A stretch of 64,000 nt of DNA from an uncultured Oligoflexia bacterium (GCA_913058265.1 CAJXPQ010000008.1:124001-188000); one strand, 5' to 3'. Numbered from the stretch's first letter, positions 47,216 through 56,751 are shown. Notes: generated from the sequence alone by a model not told the origin. Program-made: numbers and translations.

Positions 47216-49408
47216 TTGAAAAATTTTAATAAATTTTTAAGTTTATATCTATTGGCATCAGTAAGCCTTTCGTACGGGCAGGATTTAAACGACCTTGAGT
47301 TGGAAGATCCTGAAGATATGGAATTACTGATGGACGAGTTTGAAAAAGATGATGTTCTTTCCGAAGATATGTCCAAAGAGCCTACCTTAAAGCCAAGTGA
47401 AATTGCAGAAATGGACGATCCAGATGAAACGGGTCTTGAAGATGATATTGCAGAAGTAGATTTTGATGAAGCTGTCACGATCGAGGACGATGATGACCTT
47501 GATTCATTAAAAGCTGACTTAGGTGAAATTGAATTTACACTTCCAGATGACATCGAAGGTGAGGTCAAGAACGCTGAAACACTTGAAAGAGCACGGTCAG
47601 GAAAAGTTAAAATTCTTAAAAATACAGATATGACGAGTAAAGAAGCTGCTATGGTTTTTGATGTGGGTAAGACTGAGAAGGACTTACTTGAAATGGCCAA
47701 GTCAATGCAGGGGAAGATTCCAAACAGTGAATGGAATGATATTGCCGGTAAATCTACAAGTGGTACTTATGAAGTACAAAGTGGAGACTGGCTATGGAAA
47801 ATATCTAAAAGTGTTTTTGGATCTGGTTTTTATTATTCGAAAATTTGGGCCTTAAATTCATATATTACAAATCCACATGAGATTGAACCTGGAATGATCC
47901 TTTCTTTCTCAACAGGCTCAGATAAAAACCTCCCTACAATTAGTATGGGAAAAGTAAGCAAGAAGAAGATAGCTCAAATAAAAGACGTAGGAGAGTTTGA
48001 TAAGTGGGGAGATGATGCAAAACCAGCTTGGATAGATGACCGTGAGAAACTTCTAGAAGACGGTATTTATCTTCAGTACTCATCAGGTGATACTCAAGAA
48101 GATCTAAAGCTTATTGGTAATGATTCATTAGTTAAAGAATATGAAGTTTATGAACCACCAAAGTTAGACTTTGCTATTGGTGTACCAGAAGATGAATTCG
48201 ACGAGTTTGGTTTTGATAAAAATGCTAAAGTTGTTTTTAACTTCAAGGAAGGATTTTATCTCAACACATTTCTTTCAACAAACGTGGTACAAGATTTTGG
48301 TAAAATCGAATCTGCAATTGAGGAGAGAGGTCTTTTTACGAAGCATGATCACTTCTACGTAAGATTTGATGATACATTAGATATTGTAGCCGGTGATAAA
48401 TTTTCAGTGTATGTTGCCGAAGGTGAGAAAAGTAACGAAAACTCAGACCGAAAAGGTTTTAAGTACACAATTACTGGAAGTTTTAAAACTATTCAAAAGT
48501 TAGAAGGTCTTTGGCAATCAGAAGTCATCGAATCCAGTGGAGTTATGAGCCGTGGAGATAGAGTTACTGTTTATACTCCAAAGATTGAAAGGATAACCAA
48601 AACTTATAATTCACGTCTAATAGAATCAGTTATCCTTGCCTCTAATAAAAGTTTACAACAAAATGTTTCATTTGGTGATGTCGTCTACCTTGACCGTGGT
48701 AGAGCTGATGGCGTTGAGCTTGGAAATGTATTTGAAGCCTACGGTTTTAAAGATAGAGGAACAAAGCTAAATATTGCCGCAAACCCAACTTATAAAAATG
48801 GAGAGTTAACTGTTATTACTGTGACTGATAACTTTGCAACTGCACTTATAACAAACTCAAGAAGAGATTTTGTCATTGGTGATATTGCTGTCACAAAAAC
48901 GAAAGCAGCAGCAGCTAGAATTACAAGGCTTAAATCGACAGCACTATCTAGTGATGCGGCCAGAATGTCTAATAAGGCACTCGATGAACTTGATGTCGTA
49001 CTAAATCTAGATGATTTAAATGATGCTCTTCTTGATAAAGCAGATAAGATTCAATTTACTGAAGACGAGTTAGCTGAATTAGAGCGACAAGAAAGAGAGA
49101 AGTCTATCATAACGGATAATGAAAAAGATCTAAGGTCTCTTGAACGTCTAGAATCTGAGCTTGAGACAGCTGAAAAAATGTTAAATGAAGCAAGACTTGA
49201 TGAAGATAAACTTCTTGAAAGTGAAGATTTAAATAAAGTTGAAAATAATTTTGGTGTAGAACAACAAGAATCACTTGATGAGATAGAAGAAAATTTCGGT
49301 CAAAGATTTTTAGATGAAGACCTTAATGACAAAGAGAATCCATACGGTTTAACAGAGTTTGATATCGAAGAAATCGACGAACTCTTAAATGCCGATAAGG
49401 AAAAATAA
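47216..49408 (+). CDS. Large exported LysM-domain protein
   Basis: The start is TTG 47216, with AGGTG upstream, giving the signal peptide NFNKFLSLYLLASVSLSYG. The 730-residue product has a very acidic N-terminal third (residues 25-130, Asp/Glu rich), one LysM domain at about residues 180-235 (YEVQSGDWLWKISKSVFG; LNSYITNPHEIEPG), which should bind peptidoglycan, a beta-rich middle (residues 330-560) and a C-terminal acidic coiled-coil region. It is co-transcribed with the TPR lipoprotein and with DUF368 gene downstream. Role in the cell wall is inferred from the LysM domain. Confidence 0.8.
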   Translation: MKNFNKFLSLYLLASVSLSYGQDLNDLELEDPEDMELLMDEFEKDDVLSEDMSKEPTLKPSEIAEMDDPDETGLEDDIAEVDFDEAVTIEDDDDLDSLKADLGEIEFTLPDDIEGEVKNAETLERARSGKVKILKNTDMTSKEAAMVFDVGKTEKDLLEMAKSMQGKIPNSEWNDIAGKSTSGTYEVQSGDWLWKISKSVFGSGFYYSKIWALNSYITNPHEIEPGMILSFSTGSDKNLPTISMGKVSKKKIAQIKDVGEFDKWGDDAKPAWIDDREKLLEDGIYLQYSSGDTQEDLKLIGNDSLVKEYEVYEPPKLDFAIGVPEDEFDEFGFDKNAKVVFNFKEGFYLNTFLSTNVVQDFGKIESAIEERGLFTKHDHFYVRFDDTLDIVAGDKFSVYVAEGEKSNENSDRKGFKYTITGSFKTIQKLEGLWQSEVIESSGVMSRGDRVTVYTPKIERITKTYNSRLIESVILASNKSLQQNVSFGDVVYLDRGRADGVELGNVFEAYGFKDRGTKLNIAANPTYKNGELTVITVTDNFATALITNSRRDFVIGDIAVTKTKAAAARITRLKSTALSSDAARMSNKALDELDVVLNLDDLNDALLDKADKIQFTEDELAELERQEREKSIITDNEKDLRSLERLESELETAEKMLNEARLDEDKLLESEDLNKVENNFGVEQQESLDEIEENFGQRFLDEDLNDKENPYGLTEFDIEEIDELLNADKEK

Positions 49409-49410
49409 TC

Positions 49411-50331
49411 GTGAAATTATCTAAAGAACAGCTAGGTCTTGGACTGAGAGGCTTTGCTATGGGGATGGCCGACATTGTTCCTGGAGTATCTGGGGGAACA
49501 GTCGCTCTTATAACTGGAGTCTATGATCGCTTAATAACTTCCATCAGCTCAGTAAATAAAGAATTCATCAAAAAAGTTTTAAACTTAGACGTGAAAGGTG
49601 CTTTGCTTCACCTAAATGCTCCTTTCTTAATCCCACTTGTTTGTGGAATCTTTCTAGCGATTTTATCAATGTCTAGAGTTATGCATTTTATGATGGGGAA
49701 TTACTCCATCCAAACGTGGTCACTCTTTTTTGGATTGATTCTGGCATCAATTGTTTTTGTAGGTAAGACAGTTGAAAATATTTTCACATCTAAGCATTTA
49801 GCTTTAGTGGCAGTGGGGACGGCTGTTGGTTATGCCATTGTTTCATTGATCCCAGTTGAAACACCTGAGTCATTACCGTTTCTTTTCTTTTCAGGATGTA
49901 TAGCTATATGTGCCATGATCTTGCCTGGAATCAGCGGTTCATTTATCTTGTTGATTCTCGGGAAGTATTTGTATGTAACCAGCGCACTTAAGAATCCTTT
50001 TAGCACTGACTCAATAACAATCATTATTATATTCGCGTCAGGCTGTCTCGTTGGATTACTTAGCTTCTCAAAGCTTTTAAATTATCTTCTAAAGAACTTT
50101 CATAACTATACTATGTGCGTACTTACCGGCTTTATGATCGGTTCTATGAAGAAAATCTGGCCATGGAAAGAAGTCATTGAGTCGAAGGTTATCCGAGGAA
50201 AGACCCATGTTTTACGCGAAGCTAATATATTGCCAGTAGAATTTAACTCAGAAGTATTCTTTGCTTTATCATTAATGATTATTGGGATAATATTAGTGCT
50301 TCTCTTAGAGAAAATTAGTACAAAAAAATAG
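49411..50331 (+). CDS. DUF368 (PopT-type) undecaprenyl-phosphate translocase
   Basis: The start is GTG 49411 with AAGGA upstream. The 306-residue protein is polytopic; its N-terminal FAMGMADIVPGVSGGTVALI and the later ILPGISGSFILLIL repeat form the pair of GxSGG/S motifs of the DUF368 family. DUF368 members return undecaprenyl phosphate, the lipid carrier of peptidoglycan and LPS synthesis, to the inner leaflet. The last gene before the tRNA region and the genomic island. Confidence 0.9.
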   Translation: MKLSKEQLGLGLRGFAMGMADIVPGVSGGTVALITGVYDRLITSISSVNKEFIKKVLNLDVKGALLHLNAPFLIPLVCGIFLAILSMSRVMHFMMGNYSIQTWSLFFGLILASIVFVGKTVENIFTSKHLALVAVGTAVGYAIVSLIPVETPESLPFLFFSGCIAICAMILPGISGSFILLILGKYLYVTSALKNPFSTDSITIIIIFASGCLVGLLSFSKLLNYLLKNFHNYTMCVLTGFMIGSMKKIWPWKEVIESKVIRGKTHVLREANILPVEFNSEVFFALSLMIIGIILVLLLEKISTKK

Positions 50332-50336
50332 TCCAC

Positions 50337-50376
50337 ACCGGGTTAGCTCAGCTGGATAGAGCTCTAGGCTTCGAAA
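50337..50376 (+). pseudogene. Truncated tRNA-Arg relic (5' half ending at the anticodon loop)
   Basis: ACCGGGT is in the place of the acceptor strand, followed by TA, a perfect D-arm (GCTC and GAGC at 50346-50362) and an anticodon stem CTAGG and loop CTTCGAA (50369-50375, anticodon TCG). After the loop the sequence does not form the second half of the stem or any T-arm. Twenty bases of the D-arm region are identical to the complete tRNA at 50487. The break at the anticodon loop is a usual crossover point of tyrosine integrases, and a truncated integrase lies just downstream. Confidence 0.7.
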
Positions 50377-50486
50377 AATGAAGCACCTTGTTGGAGAAGT
50401 GAATAAAAACAGTAGATTATGTAATTTACTGGATACAAAAAGTAAATTAATCTGGATAGTTAGTTCCAGTATATCAATCAAATTGT

Positions 50487-50563
50487 GGGCTGTTAGCTCA
50501 GCTGGATAGAGTAGGAGACTTCGAATCTCTTGGTCGGGGGTTCGAATCCCTCACAGCCCGCCA
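50487..50563 (+). tRNA. tRNA-Arg (anticodon UCG)
   Basis: A complete cloverleaf: acceptor GGGCTGT pairs with ACAGCCC, followed by discriminator G and encoded CCA at 50561-50563. D-arm GCTC/GAGT, anticodon stem GGAGA/TCTCT with loop CTTCGAA, T-arm GGGGG TTCGAAT CCCTC. The anticodon reads TCG, so it decodes CGA as arginine. T-rich sequence follows. D- and anticodon stems each end in one G-T pair. Confidence 0.93.
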
Positions 50564-50641
50564 TTTTTTCCTATCACGAACTCAAGGTATAAATTAATCA
50601 AGCTCTTTAGTCTTTAAATCGAAAAGGACTAGAGAGGAATT

Positions 50642-51508
50642 ATGTCAAAAACGAAAACTGTAAAAGAAACAAAAATGTGGAATGCTACTTGGGATAGTAG
50701 TGTAAATCGATTTCGTGTAAGAAGATTAATCTATTTTAGAGATGGAACAAGGAAATTAGAGAACAAGCCTCATTTGGAATATGGGACATTTGATAAGGAC
50801 GCTGAGAAGATTCAAGAGTATATAGAACGTGAGAACTACAGAAAGAAGCAGAAAGAGCTTGCTAGGCGTGAATACAATATTAGAACTTCATTCATTAAGG
50901 GAAATGACTACAACGAAGAGTTTGGAAATTGGATGCTCGATAGAACGAGTAATGAGGTTTATTCCAAGAATGTGGCAAGTTCTGTAAGGCAATACTTAAT
51001 AGGTTATCATCATACAAAACTTCAAAATTACGACTATAAAACTTGGATCTCAATTGAGTCACAATCAATTTTTGTAAAGTTTTTAAAGGGCAAAAACTTA
51101 GCCCATAAAACGATTATGACAATTAAAAATAACTCTAATATGTTTTTTCAGTTTTTACACGAAAAGAGTAAAGGTGAAATTGAACTAATGAGGTTCAGCT
51201 TCCCATCGCTTACGAGGTCAGGAACAAGAAGATATGAAAAAGTAAGAAAAGCAAAAGCAAGAAATACCGACAAAAGTTTGAGCGGAGAAGATTATATTAA
51301 CGTAAAAGACTTTAAGAAAATATATAATTTTTGCTTAAGAACTACTAAGAATGGAGACGAGAAAAGATATAGGAGTCTCTTACCAATGATTTGGCTTTCT
51401 TATCATTATAGATTAAGGCGATCTGAGTCAATGGCCGTAGATGCAGGTTGCTTACGTGGAGATTATTTAGAGATAACTAAGCGTGTGTCTTCAGCATTAA
51501 TTGGATAA
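50642..51508 (+). pseudogene. Truncated tyrosine recombinase (phage/island integrase)
   Basis: The start follows GAGGAATT. The 288-residue product has the SAM-like N-terminal domain and the first catalytic block (WLSYHYRLRRSESMAVDAGCL, with the first catalytic arginine), then ends. The HxxR box and the catalytic tyrosine are missing, so it cannot recombine DNA. It starts 78 bases after an intact tRNA-Arg, the usual place of an island integrase. The break is followed by an intrinsic terminator and IS3-type genes. Confidence 0.85.
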
Positions 51509-51532
51509 ACTGGGCGTAATAAATCAGACATC

Positions 51533-51558
51533 CCGAGTGCTGAACTCGGAATTTTTTT
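51533..51558 (+). terminator. Intrinsic terminator after the truncated integrase
   Basis: CCGAG (51533-51537) pairs with CTCGG (51545-51549) and a seven-T run follows. Confidence 0.55.
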
Positions 51559-51614
51559 CACCCTCCAGACTTCATTAGTTTTGACGTTTAAAATAAAACT
51601 AAGGAGTATTAGTT

Positions 51615-51932
51615 ATGAGTGCAAAAAATACAATTAAAGAAATTAAGAGGACGACCAAGAAAAGATTTACGGCCGAACAAAAGATTCAAATAGTTCTCGA
51701 AGGTCTTCGAGGAGAAATCCCTATAACAGATTTATGTAGAAGAGAAAATCTCGCTAAGCCAACTTACTATACCTGGTCCAAGGCTTTCCTCGAGGGTGGC
51801 AAATCCAGCTTGCAAATGGACTCTAAAAGAAATACTACCAGCGATGAAGTTAAGAGTCTCAAAGATCAGAACGCAGATCTAAGGCGAGCAGCAGCTGAGC
51901 AAATGCTTGAGAACATCCGACTTTACTACTAG
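51615..51932 (+). CDS. IS3-type transposase OrfA
   Basis: A 105-residue protein with an N-terminal helix-turn-helix of the transposase_8 type (KRFTAEQKIQIVLEGLRGEI; LCRRENLAKPTYYTWSKAFLEGGK) and a C-terminal coiled coil. The frame is complete, but the partner orfB is broken. Confidence 0.85.
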   Translation: MSAKNTIKEIKRTTKKRFTAEQKIQIVLEGLRGEIPITDLCRRENLAKPTYYTWSKAFLEGGKSSLQMDSKRNTTSDEVKSLKDQNADLRRAAAEQMLENIRLYY

Positions 51933-51934
51933 CA

Positions 51935-52855
51935 GTGGAGAACTGTGGGTTTAAGATTAAAGATGATTTGAAGCTTCTGGGTATGAGCTCTAGTACTTAT
52001 TATCATTGGAAGGCGAACTATAAAAAACATGGACGCGAAGGTCTTTGTGATAAAAAATCAGGTCCTAAGATTCAGTGTAATGCACTTCTTAAAGATGAGA
52101 GAAAAAAATCTTGGAGCTTGCGAGAGATAGGCCGGAACTAACTTCTAGAGAAATCAGTTATACGATTACGGATACTGCGGAGTTCAGCGTCTCTGAGTCT
52201 AGCGTTTATAGAGTTCTTAAAAAAGAAGGGTTGATTAGAGAGCATGATATTGTAAGCTTCCCAGCGAAAAAAGAATACGAATACAAACCAAGTAAAGTGA
52301 ATGAGCATTGGCAAACAGATGCCACTTATCTTTTTGTTGAAGGTTATGGTTGGTTCTATTTGATAAGTGTTCTTGATGACTTCTCAAGAAAGATTCTTGC
52401 TTGGGAGATTTGTTCTACCAATGAAGGAGAGGACTTTGTAAGAGTCATTGAGCTTGCATGTGTGAATGCAAAAGTGAATCCAGCTGACATGCCAAAGCTT
52501 GTCTCCGACAGAGGACCTGAACGAGGATTTAGATGAGGTTGGAATTTATCATATCTACGCAGCTCCTTATCACCCTCAGACAAATGGAAAGATTGAAAGA
52601 TGGCACAAGAGTCTCAAGATGAATGTCTATGTTCACAACTATAATCGACTGGATGAGCTGAAGAAAAACGTAGGAATTTTTATAAGTTATTATAATAAAA
52701 AGCGATATCATGAATCTCTGGGGAACGTGACACCAGATGATGTTTTTTATGGAAGACGAGCTGAAATTGTATCAAGAAGAAGTAGTAAGAAAATATTTAC
52801 AATGATGAATAGAAAGGAGGTGAATCAGATGAGAAATTATGCTATCAAGAGTTAG
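51935..52855 (+). pseudogene. IS3-type transposase OrfB with frameshifts
   Basis: Three frame pieces (51935-52141, 52111-52536 and 52499-52855) assemble into a DDE transposase: the N-terminal helix-turn-helix (GMSSSTYYHWKANYKKHG), then the integrase core with the three acidic residues in WQTDATYLF, KLVSDRGPE and QTNGKIERWHKS. The first break is in a seven-A run at 52103-52109, where a -1 shift restores the frame (giving DERKKILELARDRPEL). The second, near 52510, is a +1-type indel in no slippery sequence. The gene is therefore inactive. Confidence 0.85.
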
Positions 52856-52860
52856 GTAAG

Positions 52861-53867
52861 AAAATGGAGCTGGATTCCAAAAGATGCTGAAGACTTACAG
52901 TCGCAATGTACTCAATATTTTCATCGTTTAGAAGAGGAAGAATTCTATCCATATATTTATTCTTCCTACTGCCATTCATAAACTCGTTTAGTGTGAAGTC
53001 GAGGTATTCTTTCTTTTGACCAATTCGTCTTGGTTCCGCGTGGTGGAAACTAGCATGACAATGATACAGTTATTATTGTTAACTAGCTCTCTGCCTGCTT
53101 TATATTTCTCAATAAATCCTTCTGCTTTAGGATAAATGGGCATTTTAACGACACAAGGATCAATTCCGGCAACATATGCAGCAACTTCTTAATTAAGAAG
53201 AACCGCATTTCAAGGCAAGTAAACTGGCTCCAAACTCAAATGTTCGGTGTCATTTCACACTTTTCCTCCTAAAACTAATTATAATAGGGAAGATAATACT
53301 TTAGTATTTTCCAAAAAGGTGTCTAATTGTTCCTATCCTTATTAGAAGTTGGAGTGGTGGGAGAGTGGTACTTTTTGGGTTATGTGAATAGGGTGCTAAT
53401 TCGTCTTTCTGTGTGTATCGTCAATTAATTTAATTAACACTTTATAATATTTACAGCTTCTAACAAGGGCTTTAGCCGTTTTGTTGCTTTTATTTACCTT
53501 CCAAAAAGAGCACAAGTGTTCATCAACCAAGTATATTGATCAAAAAAATAAACCATGAACATCCTTCTATTCGTAGCCAAAAAAAAGTAATCTTTCCTTG
53601 CACAATTTGCTTTTACGTTCGATTATAAAAAAGCTATGACAAATCCTATACTACGTATTTATACGCTTGTTAGAATCACAGGCGAATTATCGTGGTCACA
53701 GCTAATCAAATCCCCATCCTATGTCTTTTAAGTTTTTTCTACTCTATTTCACCAATTACATAACATTGGTTATTTACAACAATTGAATGCATTCTATTTA
53801 TTAACTTTCTTGCCATTGCAATAATTACTTTTTTACAATTGCCAGAGTTTGTTTTGATTCTGTTGTA
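52861..53867. other. Gene-free debris, with one decayed minus-strand coding stretch
   Basis: On the minus strand, about 53190 down to 52860, interrupted frames encode recognisable protein-like sequence (VAGIDPCVVKMPIYPKAEGF; then FMNGSRKNKYMDRILPLLND), which I cannot assign to a family; it reads like a mobile-element remnant. The rest (53190-53867) is AT-rich and shows no gene or array. Confidence 0.3.
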
Positions 53868-54797
53868 TTATTCTTTCATAACAGGATCTTTCCCAATTAA
53901 AATCCACGAGGCATCAACTAGATAAGACCTTAGTAGTTTATTTCCTTGTCCCGTAATCCTGCCTTTATAAACATTATCTCCTGAAGAAAATTCTCTTGGG
54001 GTTAAACCAATATATGCAGCTAGTTTCTTTACGGGTGAGAATCTATTAAAATCCACAATTTCAAAGCACAACATACTTGCAGTAACTTCGCCAAGGCCTG
54101 GGATGGTATTTATACTTTTATAAGTATTAACATATTGTGAATTCATAACAGCAGAGTAGGCCTAGACTAGAGTTGTGTTCTTTGTTTGTTAAAAAGTTCA
54201 AGCTGATCAATGTATTGATTGATCGAGTGCAAACTTAGTATGCTCAGGTAACTCTAGATTTCTTAGCTCTTTCATTTTGGCTTCTGCAAGACCGACTTGA
54301 GTCATTTTGATTTCTTGTTTTAGAAGTAGCATTTTTATTCTGTTAGCAGTTTGAGCTCTTACTTTCGTTACTTTGCTTCTTAAACGAAGAATATTTCTAA
54401 AGTCACAAAGTTCAATTGATTGAATATATATTCCAACAATAAGGTTTTTTGATAATGAGAAGGCAATTTTTTTTGCAACTCTCTTATCAGTTTTACATAA
54501 TTTCTAACTTCAGTAGGAATTTTATTAGGGGAGACGATAATATTTTTAATATTGTCTTGCTCTAGGTGTCGATGAAGATAAAAACCAAGAAATCCAGCTT
54601 CGTATGCTGATAAAATGATAAACTTTTCATATCTTTTAAATAATGATTTGAGAGGTTGATAGTCACCGGGAATAGTATGACTTTCAATAACTTCGTCTTA
54701 ATAAATGATATAAACAGACCACTTTTTTTTGAACATCTAATCCTATGTAAACTTGTTGAGTTGAGCCGAGTTTATTGATAAGCTTATTTCTGGCCAT
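53868..54797 (-). pseudogene. IS110-family transposase, frameshifted
   Basis: The start is ATG 54797, with GGAGAAC upstream, and the N-terminus reads YIGLDVQKK, the RuvC-like DEDD part of IS110 transposases. The C-terminal piece (53868-54146) has the transposase_20 domain: INTIPGLGEVTASMLCFEI, PVKKLAAYIGLTPREFSSGD and GRITGQGNKLLRSYLVDASW. Several frameshifts and stops in between inactivate it. The total length of about 310 codons is normal. IS110 elements carry a bridge RNA next to the gene; bases 54798-55000 would be the place to look. Confidence 0.85.
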
Positions 54798-54973
54798 AAA
54801 GTTCTCCATTTTTTAATTAAATTAGTTCGGATTAATTTAATTTTCGGAGGTTTAATGGCTTTTTAATATTAGGTAATTACCTCCGCTTGAGATACTTCAT
54901 AACAATTATACTTTAAAGACAACAGGTGCTCCAGTTATATAAACTCTATTTTAATAGAAATGGAATCTTTCAG

Positions 54974-55008
54974 CTCAATTTAACCGAGCTATACTCGTTT
55001 AAATTGAG
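54974..55008 (-). terminator. Long hairpin downstream of blh
   Basis: CTCAATTTAA (54974-54983) pairs with TTAAATTGAG (54999-55008) and an inner CGAG/CTCG closes a five-base loop, giving a 14-pair hairpin. It lies about 40 bases after the blh stop. There is no long U tract on the minus strand, so it is either an inefficient terminator or an mRNA-stabilising structure. Confidence 0.45.
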
Positions 55009-55046
55009 TATCCATGGCAGTAAAAAGTAAGCAGGATTGTGCTTTA

Positions 55047-56012
55047 CTATCTGATTAATAGCCTCGACTTCCCAAAGCGAATAAGGATCGCGTGAGGTAA
55101 TGACAAAGAAGATAGGACAATAATAATATACTGAAAAATCCTCTCACTGAGAATGTCCTGATTTACAGAGTGCAGATAAAATAAAACAGGCAGACCTGAT
55201 AAGGGGATTAACCAGTAAGGCAAAATGGTTAGTGGAGAAGGAATTTTTATTGAAAGTAAGACATTTACCACATGTTTTATAGAATGAATAAAACAAAAAT
55301 ATATCCCAAAGGCAAATAGAGGATTAACTGAAATAAAGAGAACAGATATCACTAATGGCTCGAGAAATGTTATATCAGCTTCTTTTAAATTTTTAAAAAA
55401 CTTCAGAAGACCTAAGATTGTGTGGACCACAACAAACACTAAAGAAATATAACCTAAAACTAAAAAGATACTTTTGACTTGCGTAAGATTAACCTCTGGA
55501 TGTATCCATTTCACAATTTGAAGGGTCTCCTTTTCGTGAAATATAAAGGGAAGACAAAAAGGTAAACTGACTCTTGCCAGAAATTCGATGGCCCTTTTTT
55601 TCACTGAAGAGGCGGAATCCTGCATGTCACTATCGGCAAAGTGAATCAAAGAATAGCTCATAAAAAAAAGAAAACAGACAGTTGGGTAAATAGGCCAGAC
55701 AAAAAGAATAGGTATCGAAAATCCAATGTAGATCAATAGACCAATTAAAAATTGTTGTTTTGTTAGTAGTATTTTTCTAAGGATATAAACATCAAGTGCT
55801 CCATGAGGCATTCCTAGAAAAATGAGACCAGTAATAAGAAGATTCAGTCTAGAATCTAGACTTGGAAAATAATAACTAAGACTTAGAGTTAAAACAAACA
55901 CTAAAATCGCAACCGTAGTTGCGATCTTAGTCCAAAGTGCTATTTTGAAATTATAGAAAGGTGGCTTAAACGGCAAGCTGCTTTTCTTCAATCTGTGATG
56001 GAAGTGTTCCAT
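55047..56012 (-). CDS. blh: Beta-carotene 15,15'-dioxygenase (Brp/Blh family)
   Basis: An integral membrane enzyme that cleaves beta-carotene into two retinals, the chromophore of proteorhodopsin. Family marks are the histidine motifs GMPHGALDVYIL near the N-terminus and SYSLIHFADSDM and CFIHSIKHVVNVLLS later, and about eight membrane segments. The start is uncertain: ATG 56012 is used here, with TTG codons at 55985-55990 area as alternatives and an upstream ATG at 56042. All starts lie inside the rhodopsin gene, so the two are translationally coupled. Confidence 0.93.
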   Translation of the reverse strand: MEHFHHRLKKSSLPFKPPFYNFKIALWTKIATTVAILVFVLTLSLSYYFPSLDSRLNLLITGLIFLGMPHGALDVYILRKILLTKQQFLIGLLIYIGFSIPILFVWPIYPTVCFLFFMSYSLIHFADSDMQDSASSVKKRAIEFLARVSLPFCLPFIFHEKETLQIVKWIHPEVNLTQVKSIFLVLGYISLVFVVVHTILGLLKFFKNLKEADITFLEPLVISVLFISVNPLFAFGIYFCFIHSIKHVVNVLLSIKIPSPLTILPYWLIPLSGLPVLFYLHSVNQDILSERIFQYIIIVLSSLSLPHAILIRFGKSRLLIR

Positions 56013-56751
56013 CTTCACTTGATTTTTGGTAAGCAATTGCAAAAATCATCACACCGTAGAGACATTTTGCAGTGATATCAGCAATAGTGTAACCAACTTG
56101 TACCCCAACGATTGCTCCTGAAGTCTGAAGACCACCCCAAGTTCCGATGGCGTAAGCTATAGGGTAGAAGCCCCATGTTGCGATTAGTAGGTAACGTGTA
56201 TTAGTGAAGAGTCTTCTAACACTGTCACTTGCATCTGTAAGTTGAGCGCCAAGCTGTCCCCACAATACTATAAGTATGTAGATGAATGGGATTGTAGAGA
56301 GTACGCCCCATAAGTTTCTTGTGGCAAGGTCAGTTGAAACTTCACCTGGATAACCTAAACCTATCATAAGAACTGCGGCGACAATAAGTTTTTTGAGCAT
56401 AGGACCGGTTGAACCTTTGCTGATGTTAAGAACTAGAACTAACTCAACAAGTAAAAGAGGCACTGTAAGTAACCAGTCTACATAGCGGTAAGCATCGTTG
56501 AATGGTTTGCCACTTGGCTCATAAGAACCATTTACTAGAGTGAATGCATTTTCCCAACTACCCATTATTCTGTAGTAGTGGTAGCCAGCGATGAGTACAA
56601 CAAGTGAAGAAACGATCATCGATATTCTGTATTTGGCACCGATAATTTTTTGAGACATGACGAAAAAAGCGAATGATCCAAACATAGCCGCAACTGCTAA
56701 AGATAGCATGTTGAAGACAAGTGAATATTCACCGACTGTTAAAATAGGCAT
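55966..56751 (-). CDS. Proteorhodopsin, xanthorhodopsin-like proton pump
   Basis: A seven-helix light-driven pump of 261 residues, start with strong GAGGAG. Key residues: H58 (near the proton acceptor), R89, acceptor D92, T96, tuning residue L100, donor E103 (motif YRYVDWLLTVPLLLVE), D225 and retinal-lysine K229 (YTIADITAKCLYG). D/T/E identifies an outward H+ pump, and Leu at the tuning site indicates green absorption. Gly149 (NLWGVLSTIPFIYIL) is at the position of xanthorhodopsin Gly156, where a small residue opens a window for a carotenoid antenna. It overlaps blh by about 47 bases. Confidence 0.97.
   Translation of the reverse strand: MPILTVGEYSLVFNMLSLAVAAMFGSFAFFVMSQKIIGAKYRISMIVSSLVVLIAGYHYYRIMGSWENAFTLVNGSYEPSGKPFNDAYRYVDWLLTVPLLLVELVLVLNISKGSTGPMLKKLIVAAVLMIGLGYPGEVSTDLATRNLWGVLSTIPFIYILIVLWGQLGAQLTDASDSVRRLFTNTRYLLIATWGFYPIAYAIGTWGGLQTSGAIVGVQVGYTIADITAKCLYGVMIFAIAYQKSSEDGTLPSQIEEKQLAV

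Larger units (their letters stand above)
51560..52860 (+). mobile_element. Decayed IS3-family insertion sequence
   Basis: Two transposase parts (orfA and orfB) in the order and -1 frame relation of IS3-family elements. The element boundaries are approximate because I cannot see terminal inverted repeats. orfB is broken by at least two frameshifts, so the copy is inactive. Confidence 0.7.

Noticed and set aside
47020-47700. A 226-codon minus-strand open frame, serine-rich
   Set aside because: It lies antisense to the TPR lipoprotein and LysM genes, whose frames, signal peptides and binding sites are convincing. Its serine richness is the mirror of the acidic codons on the other strand.
50337-50376. 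A second functional tRNA
   Set aside because: No 3' half: the anticodon stem cannot close and T-arm and acceptor are absent.
54974-55008. The long palindrome as an integrase attachment site
   Set aside because: It lies just after blh and has a hairpin with a short loop, and there is no second copy near the tRNA. A transcript-end structure is more likely.
55966-56751. Sodium- or chloride-pumping rhodopsin
   Set aside because: The helix-C motif is Asp-Thr-Glu (D92, T96, E103), that of outward proton pumps, not NDQ (sodium) or NTQ (chloride).
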